From positions 1,583,501 to 1,647,500 of the forward strand of contig NZ_CP037452.1 of the NCBI RefSeq assembly GCF_007754425.1: 64,000 bases of DNA, given 5' to 3'. Origin of the DNA: Gimesia fumaroli. GTDB lineage: Bacteria; Planctomycetota; Planctomycetia; Planctomycetales; Planctomycetaceae. Under the pieces are notes generated by a model that searched no databases, was not told the origin of the DNA, and worked only from the letters and a program-made list of their open reading frames with translations. This document shows, one piece after another, positions 35,531-44,651 of the stretch. Positions within the stretch are counted from its first letter, which is position 1. Each line of letters starts with the position of its first letter. Both the position numbers and the translations under genes were made by a program.

Positions 35531-36562
35531 TTGAATCCGTATCATTTACCGGTTGATGATTCTTCGCCTTATTACAATGCGCTGGCGCAGTGTGTTGATC
35601 ACTGGGGACTCGTTCCCGATAAGACAGAGTTGATCCGTGATGGCGTCAATCATGTGTTTGCGACGGAGCGTCGGGATGGTGAGCCGGTCATCATTCGCAT
35701 CAGCGATGATGCGGTGCGCGGGCGGGACGAAGTGCTGGGAGAATTGATCTGGCTGGAACACCTGATTCGTCATGGCTGCACGGTGACGACGCCAATTCCT
35801 TCGCGCGGCGGCGAACTACTGGAAACTGTCGGCGTGGATGAAGGGGCCATGCATGTCTCCTGTTTCCAGCGTTTCCGAGGGCGACAGCTTAACCCGGCGA
35901 CCGATGCCGAGTGGAATGATGAACTCTTCCGGAAACTGGGACGCGAGATCGGCCGCATTCATCGTGCTTCGGATCAAATGCAGTTGCCGGCCGACCACGA
36001 TCGTCTGCGCTGGTACGAGATTAATCTCGGGCAGTTTCCCGATCCGCTACCCGAAATCTTCAATCCGCAAGTCGTCGAGTCGATGCGCGTTTTCACAGAC
36101 GATTGGATCGGGCGGTCCACAACTTCTGGTCACTATGGTTTGGTCCATCGTGATCTGCATGCTGGGAATTTTCTGGTCGAGGAGGGGCGGATCGAGGTGA
36201 TCGACTTCGATCTGGGCTGTTATGGCTGGCGGACGATGGATCTGGGCGTGTTGCTGTTCGTGTATTACTTTTATCCCAGTCTGCAGGTGCCGGATGCCAG
36301 CCCCGAATTAGCGGGCCATGTTCTGGCGCGACTGGTCGAGGGCTACCGCGAAGAATATACGCTCGACCGCGAACAGTTAGAGACGGTGGGAGACATGATC
36401 ATGCTGAATACCGTTTCCAATTATTTCCTCATGCTGCCGAACCCGGAACACTGGCAAATCGCGATGGGCAATCCACAAATACCCGTCACCGAAAGTCTGG
36501 CATGGATTGAGCGGCTCTGGCTGAACGGCGAGAAGCTGCAAGTTGACCTTAAACAGTTGTAG
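35531..36562 (+). CDS. APH-type phosphotransferase (SrkA-like kinase fold)
   Basis: The 343-residue protein has the aminoglycoside-phosphotransferase kinase fold: EPVIIRISDD (Lys replaced by Arg in the ATP-lysine strand), catalytic HRDLHAGNFLV (~209-219) and metal-binding IDFDLGCYG (~228-236). It resembles the stress-response kinase A (SrkA/RdoA) and homoserine-kinase-II-type proteins, but the substrate is unknown. It begins with TTG directly preceded by GAGGAG, which fixes the start. It is convergent with osmC, with a perfect hairpin between them. Confidence 0.88.
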   Translation: MNPYHLPVDDSSPYYNALAQCVDHWGLVPDKTELIRDGVNHVFATERRDGEPVIIRISDDAVRGRDEVLGELIWLEHLIRHGCTVTTPIPSRGGELLETVGVDEGAMHVSCFQRFRGRQLNPATDAEWNDELFRKLGREIGRIHRASDQMQLPADHDRLRWYEINLGQFPDPLPEIFNPQVVESMRVFTDDWIGRSTTSGHYGLVHRDLHAGNFLVEEGRIEVIDFDLGCYGWRTMDLGVLLFVYYFYPSLQVPDASPELAGHVLARLVEGYREEYTLDREQLETVGDMIMLNTVSNYFLMLPNPEHWQIAMGNPQIPVTESLAWIERLWLNGEKLQVDLKQL

Positions 36563-36583
36563 ACGAGTGGAGAAAAGAAACTC

Positions 36584-36630
36584 AGAGCCTCAGCATCAAA
36601 TACTAAAATGTAGTTCGATGCTGAGGCTCT
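36584..36630 (-). terminator. Terminator hairpin between convergent kinase and osmC genes
   Basis: A perfect 14-bp inverted repeat (36584-36597 with 36617-36630, AGAGCCTCAGCATC/GATGCTGAGGCTCT) encloses a 19-base loop. On the minus strand the stem is followed by a T-rich run (GAGTTTCTTTTC), so it can terminate the osmC transcript. On the plus strand no T-run follows. Confidence 0.75.
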
Positions 36631-36652
36631 GGTAAATTCCAATATCTCGTTG

Positions 36653-37084
36653 TTAGTCGGCCAGCGTCACGTCCAGGGTGATGTCGGCGTTGAACAATTT
36701 TGAGACGGGACAGCCGGCTTTGGCCATGCCGGCCAATTCATTCAGTTTGTCTGCATCGGCGCCCGGGACGCTGGCTTTCAATGTCAAATGAATGGCATTA
36801 ATCGCAAACCCGTCATCAACCTGATTGAGAGAGACCTCGGCAGAGGTCTCCAGCTTCTCAGCCGTCAAACCGGCGTCGCCTAGAATCTTTGAGAGTGCCA
36901 TCGAGAAACAACCGGCGTGTGCCGCGCCCAGCAATTCTTCGGGATTGGTTCCCTGCTGATCTTCAAAGCGGCTGGAAAAGCCATAGGATAAATCGGTTAA
37001 CGCACCACTCTCGGTCGAGACCGTTCCTTTGCCGTCTTTCAAGCCACCCTGCCAGACTGCAGATCCTGTTCGTTTAATCGTCAT
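36653..37084 (-). CDS. osmC: OsmC family peroxiredoxin
   Basis: The 143-residue protein matches OsmC: start MTIKRTGSAVWQGGLKDGKGTVST, the peroxidatic cysteine in GAAHAGCFSMAL (~58) and the resolving cysteine in KAGCPVSKLF near the C-terminus. OsmC reduces organic hydroperoxides as a thiol peroxidase. The longer open frame starts 10 codons upstream, but the ATG at 37084 is preceded by AAAGGAG at six bases and is clearly right. Confidence 0.95.
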   Translation of the reverse strand: MTIKRTGSAVWQGGLKDGKGTVSTESGALTDLSYGFSSRFEDQQGTNPEELLGAAHAGCFSMALSKILGDAGLTAEKLETSAEVSLNQVDDGFAINAIHLTLKASVPGADADKLNELAGMAKAGCPVSKLFNADITLDVTLAD

Positions 37085-37279
37085 AGCATACTCCTTTATT
37101 TTTAGTAGAAACAATTGGTAACACAGAACTTGTCAGCTTAGTGGATGACGTGCATGATGTCACGCAATAGTCGGGAACTGTGTGAATCTTTGTATTTCTG
37201 GATTGATAAATTGAATAAGTGTGTCAGATAAGGTAGCCTGATATTTTCGTTCTAAGTGACTTCCAAAGACCTCCTGCAA

Positions 37280-38362
37280 ATGATTGAAAAAATCATGTTG
37301 TTGAAATCCAGGCTCCTGTCGAATTGCTCTCGTTGTATTCTCACCATTGCTGTGGTTGGTTTTACCTCGTCCGTTGTTTTTTCTGCCGAGAAATATACGG
37401 AGAACCCGGGCAAACAAGGCAACGGGAATTTTGTTGTTGGTCCCGAGTATCAAATCGATCCTGATCTGACCGATCAGGGCAATCCCAAAGGGAAGAGTTT
37501 TGAATTCTCGATGCCTTTAGCAGACAGCAAAATCTTTCCCGGCGATGATAAGACCCTCGATCCCAAAAAGCCCGTGCGCGAAACGCGTAAAATTTTCGTT
37601 TACGTACCTGCTGCCTACAAGGACGGCACCAAGGCACCGATTCTGGTCACCCATGACGGACCAAGTCGCATGGATCTGGTCCGTAATGCCTTGGATAATT
37701 TGACGATCTCGAAGGACCCGCAGCGCAAGCTGCCGGCATTTATCGTGATCGGGGTTCAAAATGGCGGTAACGACGGCAAGGGAAGTGAACGCGGTCTGGA
37801 ATATGATACGATGTCGGACCGCTTCGCTCGGTTTATCAATGATGAAGTTTTGCCGGCCGTACTGAAGAACAAAAAGATACGAGCCGCTTATCCCAATATT
37901 GCTTTTACTGACAATCCCTGGGGCCGCGCCGCGATGGGTTGCAGTTCCGGCGGGGCGGCAGCGCTCACCATGGGTTGGTTTCGTCCGGACCTGTTTCGGC
38001 GATTGATTACCTACTCCGGCACGTTCGTCGATCAGCAGGATGATGATGCACCCGAAGAAGCCAAGTATCCGCTGGGTGCGTGGGAATATCATTCCAGTAT
38101 GAAGCTGATCGAAAATAGCGATAAGAAGCCACTGCGGATTTTCACCCATGTCGCTGAAAATGACCTGCGTGCCAACGATCCGGAAGAGACCTATCACAAC
38201 TGGGTGATGGCTAACGAGCGCACGGCGGCAGCGCTCAAGGCGAAGGGGTATGACTACCGCTACGTATTCAGCAAAGGGACCCGGCACTGTGACCGCAAAG
38301 TCTTTGAACAGACACTGGCCGATACACTCGTCTGGATGTGGCGCGGTTATCAACCGGAGTGA
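37280..38362 (+). CDS. Secreted alpha/beta-hydrolase esterase (enterochelin esterase/CE1-like)
   Basis: The 360-residue protein begins with a signal peptide (CILTIAVVGFTSSVVFSA, cleavage near residue 36) and an alpha/beta-hydrolase of the esterase D/ferric-enterobactin esterase group. The nucleophile elbow GCSSGGAAA (~225), VTHDGPSRMD oxyanion region, HVAENDLRANDP (acid) and GTRHCDRK (catalytic His) are visible. The substrate could be a polysaccharide acyl or feruloyl ester. The open frame begins at a GTG 8 codons upstream; ATGs at 37280 and 37295 are both possible and none has a good ribosome site. Confidence 0.86.
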   Translation: MIEKIMLLKSRLLSNCSRCILTIAVVGFTSSVVFSAEKYTENPGKQGNGNFVVGPEYQIDPDLTDQGNPKGKSFEFSMPLADSKIFPGDDKTLDPKKPVRETRKIFVYVPAAYKDGTKAPILVTHDGPSRMDLVRNALDNLTISKDPQRKLPAFIVIGVQNGGNDGKGSERGLEYDTMSDRFARFINDEVLPAVLKNKKIRAAYPNIAFTDNPWGRAAMGCSSGGAAALTMGWFRPDLFRRLITYSGTFVDQQDDDAPEEAKYPLGAWEYHSSMKLIENSDKKPLRIFTHVAENDLRANDPEETYHNWVMANERTAAALKAKGYDYRYVFSKGTRHCDRKVFEQTLADTLVWMWRGYQPE

Positions 38363-38413
38363 GAATTGGAGCAGGGGGGCACGTGCTGTTAAGTAGAACC
38401 ATTGATTTTGTGA

Positions 38414-39871
38414 TCAGTCTTCGTTCATTTCCAGTAACAGAATGGTTACATCATCCTGTTGTGGATTGCCGTTGCGGAAGTGTGACAGGCGTTCCTGAAG
38501 TTTCAGTTTGGTCTGCTCAATCGTTAGCTGCTGGCACTCTTGAAACAAAGCAGTCAGGCGTTTGCGACCGAACATTTCGCCGTCGGGGTTATGGGTTTCG
38601 CTGACGCCATCGGTCACCATCAGCAACCGATATCCCTTCGATAGCTGGAGTGTCATGTTGCACCAGACGGCGTCTTCATCAATGCCCAGCAGCAGTCCTG
38701 TTGTTTCTGAGTCAGATGCTTTTCCTTCCGGCGATAGAAAACACGCAAGTTCGTGCCCTGCGCTCGCGTATTCCAGCAGGTGCGTCTGAGGCACCACGCG
38801 CAAAATTTGCATGGAAACAAATTCGCCAACGGGGCTGACGACCGTGAAGCGGCGGTTGATGAAATCTAAGATTTCCGCAGGCGAGCAGGTGTGCTCGGTG
38901 GCTTGGATCAACAGGGTTTTCAATACTGCAGCGCTCATCGCAGCGGAAATGCCGTGCCCGGTAATGTCGGCGATGCAGAACAGCCATGTGCCGTCACTCA
39001 AAGGGATGATATCATAATAGTCGCCTCCTACTTCGTCAGCAGGCTGAAAAAACGCGGCCACATTGAGTCCCGGGATGTTGAATTCTTGAGGTAAGAGATT
39101 TTCCTGTATCTTACGGGCTTTGGCCATTTGGAGTCTGCGAAGATTTTCCGCAGCAGCCAGTGAGGTACTCATTTCGTTGATTTCGTGCGTCAGATAGTTC
39201 AGTTCAGCACAGTGAAAAGTTTCAGACTGGGCTCCGAGCTGCCCCTGTCCAATCTCCTGGACCGTCTGGACCAGATGATGCAGTGGACGCGTTACAATTG
39301 TGGTGAGAGCAATATTGATCACAATGCCAGTGATCAGCGAGAGCACGATAAAACCGGTGAGATTATTCAGGACTTCAGCAAACACTGATCCATAGAGGTT
39401 GTCCAGAGTTTCAGAGACATAAACGGTGATGCCACTCTGTGAATACGTTCCGACAACAATTTCAGAATTTCCAAAACGGGAAGCATGCCGGGGGGATTTT
39501 GTTGCCTGCTGAATGACTTCAACTAATTCGGCAGAGGCACCCTGTTCGGAAAGCAACTTGAAGGGACCGTTTTGGAATCGAACAACAATATGATGGACGG
39601 GGGCATGGATTTCCTGCATTTGTGAGCAGACGGTTTCAAGATACTGCTGAACGGCTTCTTTACCCTGATCCTGCATCTGTAAAAGAGAGGGGAGTAATGT
39701 CGCTGCTTCTTCATCGAGGGCGATCCGTTTCTCTGCCAGTCGCTCGGCCAGATTGCGCTGATAGGAAAAGATGAGAAACAGCACTACAAAGACAGCCAGC
39801 ACGACATTCACCACCAGGAGCAACTGGAAGCGAATGGATCTCTGGGCACGTTTTTGCTTTAAGGCATCCAT
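38414..39871 (-). CDS. Membrane RsbU/SpoIIE-type PP2C phosphatase with HAMP domain
   Basis: The 485-residue protein has an N-terminal membrane span (~16-36), an extracytoplasmic sensor region, a second span (~170-195), a HAMP-like linker (RPLHHLVQTVQEIGQGQLG) and a SpoIIE/PP2C domain. Metal-site motifs are FFQPADEVGGDYYDI (~267-281), CIADITGHGISAAM, MVTDGVSETHNPDGE and NPQQDDVTILL. Such proteins dephosphorylate anti-anti-sigma factors in partner-switching signalling. No RsbV/RsbW-type partner is adjacent. Confidence 0.94.
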   Translation of the reverse strand: MDALKQKRAQRSIRFQLLLVVNVVLAVFVVLFLIFSYQRNLAERLAEKRIALDEEAATLLPSLLQMQDQGKEAVQQYLETVCSQMQEIHAPVHHIVVRFQNGPFKLLSEQGASAELVEVIQQATKSPRHASRFGNSEIVVGTYSQSGITVYVSETLDNLYGSVFAEVLNNLTGFIVLSLITGIVINIALTTIVTRPLHHLVQTVQEIGQGQLGAQSETFHCAELNYLTHEINEMSTSLAAAENLRRLQMAKARKIQENLLPQEFNIPGLNVAAFFQPADEVGGDYYDIIPLSDGTWLFCIADITGHGISAAMSAAVLKTLLIQATEHTCSPAEILDFINRRFTVVSPVGEFVSMQILRVVPQTHLLEYASAGHELACFLSPEGKASDSETTGLLLGIDEDAVWCNMTLQLSKGYRLLMVTDGVSETHNPDGEMFGRKRLTALFQECQQLTIEQTKLKLQERLSHFRNGNPQQDDVTILLLEMNED

Positions 39872-40094
39872 TTTGGTATGAGGGTTACCACTCAGGTTTG
39901 GGGAGGGAGCATCTGTAAAGGCGGGTGTATAGTATCTTTTTTAGTCTTGGGGAGTAGAAAAAACAACCGATCCAGAAGTCCATGTGAAAAATCAGGGGCC
40001 GTGGTATTGGGAGATTCATTGGACGGGGAAGTGATGGAATCGTCGTTTCTGTTTCAGCAGAGAAGGGGAATTGATCGTGTTAATTCTGCTGAAG

Positions 40095-40352
40095 CTATGC
40101 AATGAAGTAGACTTCGTCCGGAATGGTATGCGACGTTTTGTGCGTTTTTCGAATTTTGTGAATCAGTGCGAAAACGGATCTTTCCGCTTGAGGATGGTCA
40201 ACGGTGTGGGTGATCTCGAAGGACCCGTCATTGATGTTGAAGCAGAACTCTCCCCAAAGTGTGTCGTTTCCAACGAAGTCGGGAAAGAACTGAAACCAGT
40301 AATTTGGTTCATCCTGCTTGAGCAGAATTGCTTTGTGATGAAAGACACTCAT
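40095..40352 (-). CDS. Small hypothetical protein in a pair
   Basis: This is an 85-residue soluble protein (MSVFHHKAILLKQDEPNYWF ... FEITHTVDHPQAERSVFALIHKIRKTHKT). It looks like a folded alpha/beta protein, not a shadow frame. It starts 15 bases after the stop of the secreted hypothetical gene on the same strand, so the two are probably co-transcribed. I do not recognise the family, and the ribosome site is weak. Confidence 0.55.
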   Translation of the reverse strand: MSVFHHKAILLKQDEPNYWFQFFPDFVGNDTLWGEFCFNINDGSFEITHTVDHPQAERSVFALIHKIRKTHKTSHTIPDEVYFIA

Positions 40353-40367
40353 GGGATTCGGAACAGC

Positions 40368-40868
40368 CTACTGTTTCTTTTCTTCGGTAGGTGCCTGTTC
40401 TCCGGTAGTCAGATTGACCCCCGACCAGGCCTTGGCGTCTTCGCCGAAGACATAGATCCAGGTTTTTGTTTTGGTTTTGACATATGCCGTGATCAGGTTG
40501 TCGCTGATCGAATAGCTGATTTTGGACTCATGCGGTAGTGGTAATCTCAGTTTTGCCCAGAGCCCTGTCTTGGCAGAATACGCGTGAAGTTCCTGACCTA
40601 GCTGGCAGGCAGCCAGAGTATTCCCGACGGTCGGTTGAATCTTGAGTAAGGGGATTGAAGATTCCTCGATTGCAATTTCTGTGTGACTCCAGGAATTCGT
40701 TACAGTGCTATAGGCCATGAGTTTGTCCCGGGATTGTGGGACGACGAAAATCAAACCCTGGCTTTGGATCAGAATGGGTTCGATCTGAGGAGGCTCTTGT
40801 GCCGACGTGATTGAGAGACTGGTACTGAAGAAGGCAATTATCAATAGGCATGTTGCGAAAGCTTGCAT
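40368..40868 (-). CDS. Secreted hypothetical protein
   Basis: The 166-residue protein has a clear signal peptide (AFATCLLIIAFFSTSLSITSAQE, cleavage near residue 24). The body alternates YSxxTxxW segments (MAYSTVTNSWSHTEI, AYSAKTGLWAKLRL, AYVKTKTKTWIYVF) that look like beta-propeller or Kelch-like blades, followed by GEDAKAWSGVNL. About three blades are visible, too few for a full propeller. No family name can be given. A small gene follows at 15 bases. Confidence 0.75.
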   Translation of the reverse strand: MQAFATCLLIIAFFSTSLSITSAQEPPQIEPILIQSQGLIFVVPQSRDKLMAYSTVTNSWSHTEIAIEESSIPLLKIQPTVGNTLAACQLGQELHAYSAKTGLWAKLRLPLPHESKISYSISDNLITAYVKTKTKTWIYVFGEDAKAWSGVNLTTGEQAPTEEKKQ

Positions 40869-41200
40869 GGTCTGAATCCTTATCTGTCAAGAATTGACGA
40901 CGTCGAACGAACGAGATTCTGAATCTGCCTGCAGTGTAACGCGTTTCAGAGTGTCTGCAAAATCTCAGTGAAAAGAGAAAATAAAAACGGTGCAATCGGA
41001 AAAATATTTCTTGCTATTTCAATTTAAGGTTTAGATACTAAGAGTATCTCAGCTTAATGAAGTCTTAACATTATGTCGCGCTCTGCAACGAAGAAGACGT
41101 TTTCCTCATTTCTTTTGGATCTAAGCGATTTTGCCCGTTTCTCCAATCATGTGTTGCAGTGTTTTTGGCTGCGCATTTTCTGATTTCTGAAAGGAAAACC
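40869..41200. other. Divergent promoter region
   Basis: These 332 bases separate the secreted hypothetical (minus) from the lipoprotein/DUF1559 pair (plus). The plus-strand promoter candidate at 41011-41039 lies here; nothing else is supported. Confidence 0.4.
41011..41039 (+). promoter_or_regulatory. Sigma70-type promoter candidate for lipoprotein/DUF1559 pair
   Basis: TTGCTA (41011-41016) and GATACT (41034-41039) are 17 bases apart, each matching four of six consensus positions. The pair lies 162 bases upstream of the lipoprotein start in AT-rich DNA. Confidence 0.35.
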
Positions 41201-41587
41201 ATGGCAAGGATGATGTCAGTAGCAGCTCTTGCGGCGATGGTGAGCATTGTCTTTGGTTGCAGTGATCGTGCCCCTGATATGCCCGAGCTGGGGCAGGTTC
41301 ACGGAACAGTCAAGCTGGACGGCAAGCCCCTCTCTGGTGTGAGTATCTTATTCGAACCTGAAAAGGGACGTACCTCAAGGGCCAAATCGAATACTGAGGG
41401 AGTTTACGAAGCGTCTTATCTGATTGATGAAACGGGAGTCAAGCTTGGACCGTGCAGTGTGCGGGTTGAATGGGGGATTGATGAATCAGGACCTGTGATT
41501 CCTGCAAAGTATGGTTCCAAAAGCGAGTTGAAACTGGATGTGAAACCAGGTGATAACACATTTGATATCGAGATGAAGTCCAAGTAA
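41201..41587 (+). CDS. Small secreted lipoprotein paired with DUF1559 gene
   Basis: The 128-residue protein has a short signal ending SIVFGCSDRA, with Cys at about residue 20 as the lipid anchor. The mature part (GQVHGTVKLDGKPLSGVSILFEPE ... GVYEASYLIDETGVKLGPCSVRVEW) is a carboxypeptidase-regulatory-like beta domain. The ATG at 41201 follows GAAAGGA and is chosen over the GTG-initiated longer frame. Here the lipoprotein precedes the DUF1559 gene, unlike the other two pairs. Confidence 0.87.
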   Translation: MARMMSVAALAAMVSIVFGCSDRAPDMPELGQVHGTVKLDGKPLSGVSILFEPEKGRTSRAKSNTEGVYEASYLIDETGVKLGPCSVRVEWGIDESGPVIPAKYGSKSELKLDVKPGDNTFDIEMKSK

Positions 41588-41670
41588 AGAACTCAGGGAC
41601 GAGCCTGCGTCTCTATGTAGTATGCGCTTCGAATTTCTGTTTTGTGATTTATCTTTTCAGGAGACTTGGT

Positions 41671-42714
41671 GTGAAAAAGATTAGAATAAAACAAACGCGA
41701 GGATTTACACTGATTGAGTTATTGGTTGTGATTGCGATTATTGCCATTCTGATTGCGCTGCTGTTGCCTGCCGTGCAACAGGCACGCGAGGCTGCCCGGC
41801 GGTCGCAGTGTAAAAATAACATGAAGCAAATCGGCTTGGCAATGCATAACTATCATGACGCCTACAACACGTTTCCACCGGGTTATATCACCAAAACTCC
41901 GTGCAGTTCTGCAGGGGTCTGGTCTGGTTGTAATCAGGGGGAACTCGGGGTTTACGGCTGGGCGACATCCGTGCTGCCTTACATTGATCAGGCTCCTCTC
42001 TACAATTTACTCAATTCGGGAAGAGTGACGCTGGATCAAAATCTGGCGAATGCAACGGTACGTCAGGCGTTACAATCTCCGATCCCCGTTTTTCTCTGTC
42101 CGTCTGATCCGGGACCCAACCTCAATGATTATACGTCGGCTTCCAATAATTATAATTTCAATGTGACAGACGGAACCAACTCCTACCAGATTGCTCGTTC
42201 GGATTATGTGATGATGGCAAACGCCTGGGACAGTACCACACCTCCCGTGTATGCGACTCAATATGGTCCCGCTCATGGGGTTGGTTTTGCAAATTCGAGC
42301 GTCAAGTTTCGTGATATCATCGATGGAAGCAGTAACACAATTCTGGTTGGCGAAAGAGCGTATGTCTACAAATCATCGAACAGGATTGGTGGCGCTAACG
42401 TCATCGGGTTTTCGGGATCCAATAATACGCAGAGCAGCAGTTATGCCAGGAAGGGAAATGGGATGGCGGTTGTGGGGCTGACTTATAATGGGATCAATGC
42501 GGTTGCAGGAGCCGAGCATGACGTGCGCGGTTTCAGCAGCAACCATGTTGGCGGTGCCCATTTTGTGTTCTGCGATGGCTCAGTCCATTTCCTCAGCGAA
42601 AACATCGACTACAAGAAAGGAACCGTTTCCGTGGCGACTCATGTTCAAGACATCAATTCGACGTTTCAACGGCTCGCCGTGCGTGATGATGGACAGGTTG
42701 TGGGAGAATACTAA
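41671..42714 (+). CDS. DUF1559 family pseudopilin-like protein
   Basis: The 347-residue protein has a prepilin-like leader (KQTRGFTLIELLVVIAIIAIL) and AVQQAREAARRSQCKNNMKQIGLAMHNYHD, then the DUF1559 body. The C-terminal HVGGAHFVFCDGSVHFLSENID motif and the ending GQVVGEY fit the family. The start is the GTG at 41671 after AGGAGA; a longer frame from 41644 lacks a ribosome site. It lies 83 bases after its lipoprotein gene. The N-terminal span anchors it in a membrane. Confidence 0.96.
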   Translation: MKKIRIKQTRGFTLIELLVVIAIIAILIALLLPAVQQAREAARRSQCKNNMKQIGLAMHNYHDAYNTFPPGYITKTPCSSAGVWSGCNQGELGVYGWATSVLPYIDQAPLYNLLNSGRVTLDQNLANATVRQALQSPIPVFLCPSDPGPNLNDYTSASNNYNFNVTDGTNSYQIARSDYVMMANAWDSTTPPVYATQYGPAHGVGFANSSVKFRDIIDGSSNTILVGERAYVYKSSNRIGGANVIGFSGSNNTQSSSYARKGNGMAVVGLTYNGINAVAGAEHDVRGFSSNHVGGAHFVFCDGSVHFLSENIDYKKGTVSVATHVQDINSTFQRLAVRDDGQVVGEY

Positions 42715-42730
42715 AAACGGCGTGGCGCTC

Positions 42731-42783
42731 GCTCGAAGTAGCTCTGTTCGAGCCCGTCTTCCAGCCATCGGGTTGGAAGACGG
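42731..42783 (+). other. Tandem hairpins after DUF1559 gene
   Basis: Two adjacent inverted repeats follow the stop codon by 16 bases: a 7-bp stem at 42731-42737 / 42747-42753 and a perfect 10-bp stem at 42754-42763 / 42774-42783. No T-run follows, so this is not a classic terminator; it may stabilise the transcript end or act in rho-independent pausing. Confidence 0.5.
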
Positions 42784-42942
42784 TGGCTGGCTGATTAGGA
42801 GAGGGGCGCTGGTGGACGCGATCATTGAGTACGGACCGCTGGCACTTTATTACTTATAGTGGGACGCTCTATCCGCTGTTGGCACTCAAGAAGTGCGATG
42901 TCTTGCCTCCCTTGAAGCAGACCACAGCGAAGTAGCAGTCGA

Positions 42943-44196
42943 CTATTTAGGGCTGGCTGGCGGCTGGATGGCCTGCCACTTTTTGAACTGAGGAGACGCC
43001 GTGAACGCTTCGAAGTTATCCAGTTCGCTGAGATCGAGGTCTGCGTATTCAAAGCCGAATTTGGTTTTTAATGTGTCCAGATGTTTGATCGTATCATCGA
43101 AGTTTTTCTGCATCACCGAAATATTGATCAGGTGCAGATAAGGTTGTAGCAGATCCGGTTCAATTTCAGATGCCTTGCCGGCGTATTTTCCGGCTAAGTT
43201 AATATCTCCCATTTCGATCAGGATGCCTGCGCGGACCGAATAGAGATAGGGATCGACGGTTTTGATGGCAGCCGTCAGACGGTCCAGGCTTTCCAATGCC
43301 TGTTTATAATCTTCGGTCAGGGCAAAATACTCGACGCTCAAAAGTTCTGCCGCCGGATCATTGGGGTGATATTTCCGGTAAGCACCGAGGACAGACTGAT
43401 ATTTTTTCGGGTTCTCTTTCTGGATCGTATCTTGCGCCAGGAAGAGCAGGACGGTTTTTTCCCCTTTAAATTCGTTGGGCAGTTGCTGATAGGCCTGGAA
43501 CGGGTCGGTGTTTTCCTCGCTGGGTGTGAGGAAGTCGTAGCGTTTTTTCTGGTTGATAATTCGACTTTTTTCCTGGTCGTTCAGTTTATCTTTCACCGTG
43601 AGGTGTGCTTTATAGATTTCCGGCAGATAGAGCCTTTGCAGAGATTGCGAAATGTGCTCGCCTGTGGAGAGGCTGTCGATGTCGATAATTTTCAATTCGC
43701 CGGACTGCTGTTTTTCCACAATCAGGGCCTGGTAGTTCAGGGTCCAGTCGGGGCGGAGAAACCGGAAGATGACTTTGTACTGGTCCTGTTCTTTCCGCAT
43801 GGCAAGGAATCGGTAATCGGCACCATTGCCGACTTCTGCCAGGATTTCCGTGTCGATCCCCTGGTTATTTTCGGTGTAAGCCGTTTCGAGTTGCTTTCGG
43901 ACGGGCTGAATCGCCTGCTTGACGGCTGGATTTTGTTCGTATTCTGCCAAAACGCGGTCGATGAATGATTTCCAGTCGAACAGGGCGCGGAATTTCGCTG
44001 CATCCTGCGAATTGGCGGTTGCCTGGATCTGTTTGCCAAACGCCTGGAGTTCCTGAGGCGTCATCTTTTGAGGGGCCGCTACGGCGAGGGAACTGGTGCC
44101 CAGGAGAGAGCCGATAGTGGGGATGGCAAAAGGAAGGCTGGCGAAATTACGCAAAAAATGCCGACGAACAGGGGATTTGAGACGATGATCCATCAT
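42943..44196 (-). CDS. Exported TPR-like repeat protein
   Basis: The 417-residue protein starts with RRHFLRNFASLPFAIPTIG, a Tat-like or signal-anchor sequence, ending AVAAPQ. The C-terminal half has helical repeats resembling TPRs (ALESLDRLTAAIKTVDPYLYSVRAGILIEMGDINLAGKYAG). The middle part (LTVKDKLNDQEKSRIINQKKRYDFL) is not assigned. The frame is open to 44265, but the Met pair at 44193-44196 precedes the signal sequence and is preferred. The function is unknown. Confidence 0.8.
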   Translation of the reverse strand: MMDHRLKSPVRRHFLRNFASLPFAIPTIGSLLGTSSLAVAAPQKMTPQELQAFGKQIQATANSQDAAKFRALFDWKSFIDRVLAEYEQNPAVKQAIQPVRKQLETAYTENNQGIDTEILAEVGNGADYRFLAMRKEQDQYKVIFRFLRPDWTLNYQALIVEKQQSGELKIIDIDSLSTGEHISQSLQRLYLPEIYKAHLTVKDKLNDQEKSRIINQKKRYDFLTPSEENTDPFQAYQQLPNEFKGEKTVLLFLAQDTIQKENPKKYQSVLGAYRKYHPNDPAAELLSVEYFALTEDYKQALESLDRLTAAIKTVDPYLYSVRAGILIEMGDINLAGKYAGKASEIEPDLLQPYLHLINISVMQKNFDDTIKHLDTLKTKFGFEYADLDLSELDNFEAFTASPQFKKWQAIQPPASPK

Positions 44197-44400
44197 GGCG
44201 ATTCTCGATTTCCGGAGTATTTTACAATCGAACGTGTGTACTGATGTATTTTTCTGTGGGAACAATAAGAAAATATCATTTTTGATATCGTCTGTTCTGT
44301 GCCCTGTAGCTTGACAGTTGTTTTGAAAATTGCATAGTATGTTCGATTCCTGTCAGAAAAGCCGGTGAAAGTGCTCTCCGTGCGCTCACAGGATGACAAG

Positions 44401-44429
44401 TTAACGCTAAGTTGTGTTTTTGGTATAGT
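44401..44429 (+). promoter_or_regulatory. Sigma70-type promoter candidate for rpmF-plsX-fabD
   Basis: TTAACG (44401-44406) and TATAGT (44424-44429) are separated by 17 bases, matching four and five of six consensus positions. It lies 36 bases upstream of the rpmF start, a sensible distance. Confidence 0.5.
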
Positions 44430-44465
44430 TTAAGTTAAGTCAGGTGTTTTAAGGCGGTCTTTTTC

Positions 44466-44645
44466 ATGGCAGTTCCTAAAAGAAGGATGTCTAAATCCAA
44501 TTCTCGTAAGAGACGTAGTCACAATGGTGTCAAAGCGGCTAAGCCGACCTATTGCCCACAGTGTGGTACCGCGTCCCCTTCCCATGCCATTTGCCCTCAC
44601 TGTGGTTTCTATCAGGGGCGAACCATCGTTGATTCTGAGGACTAA
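44466..44645 (+). CDS. rpmF: 50S ribosomal protein L32
   Basis: This 59-residue gene is too short for many ORF filters. The N-terminus MAVPKRRMSKSNSRKRRSHNG is typical L32, followed by a zinc ribbon CPQCG...CPHCG and GFYQGRTIVDSED. L32 binds the large ribosomal subunit. It lies 6 bases upstream of plsX, the standard rpmF-plsX linkage, and a promoter candidate is just upstream. Confidence 0.97.
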   Translation: MAVPKRRMSKSNSRKRRSHNGVKAAKPTYCPQCGTASPSHAICPHCGFYQGRTIVDSED

Positions 44646-44651
44646 GCATCA

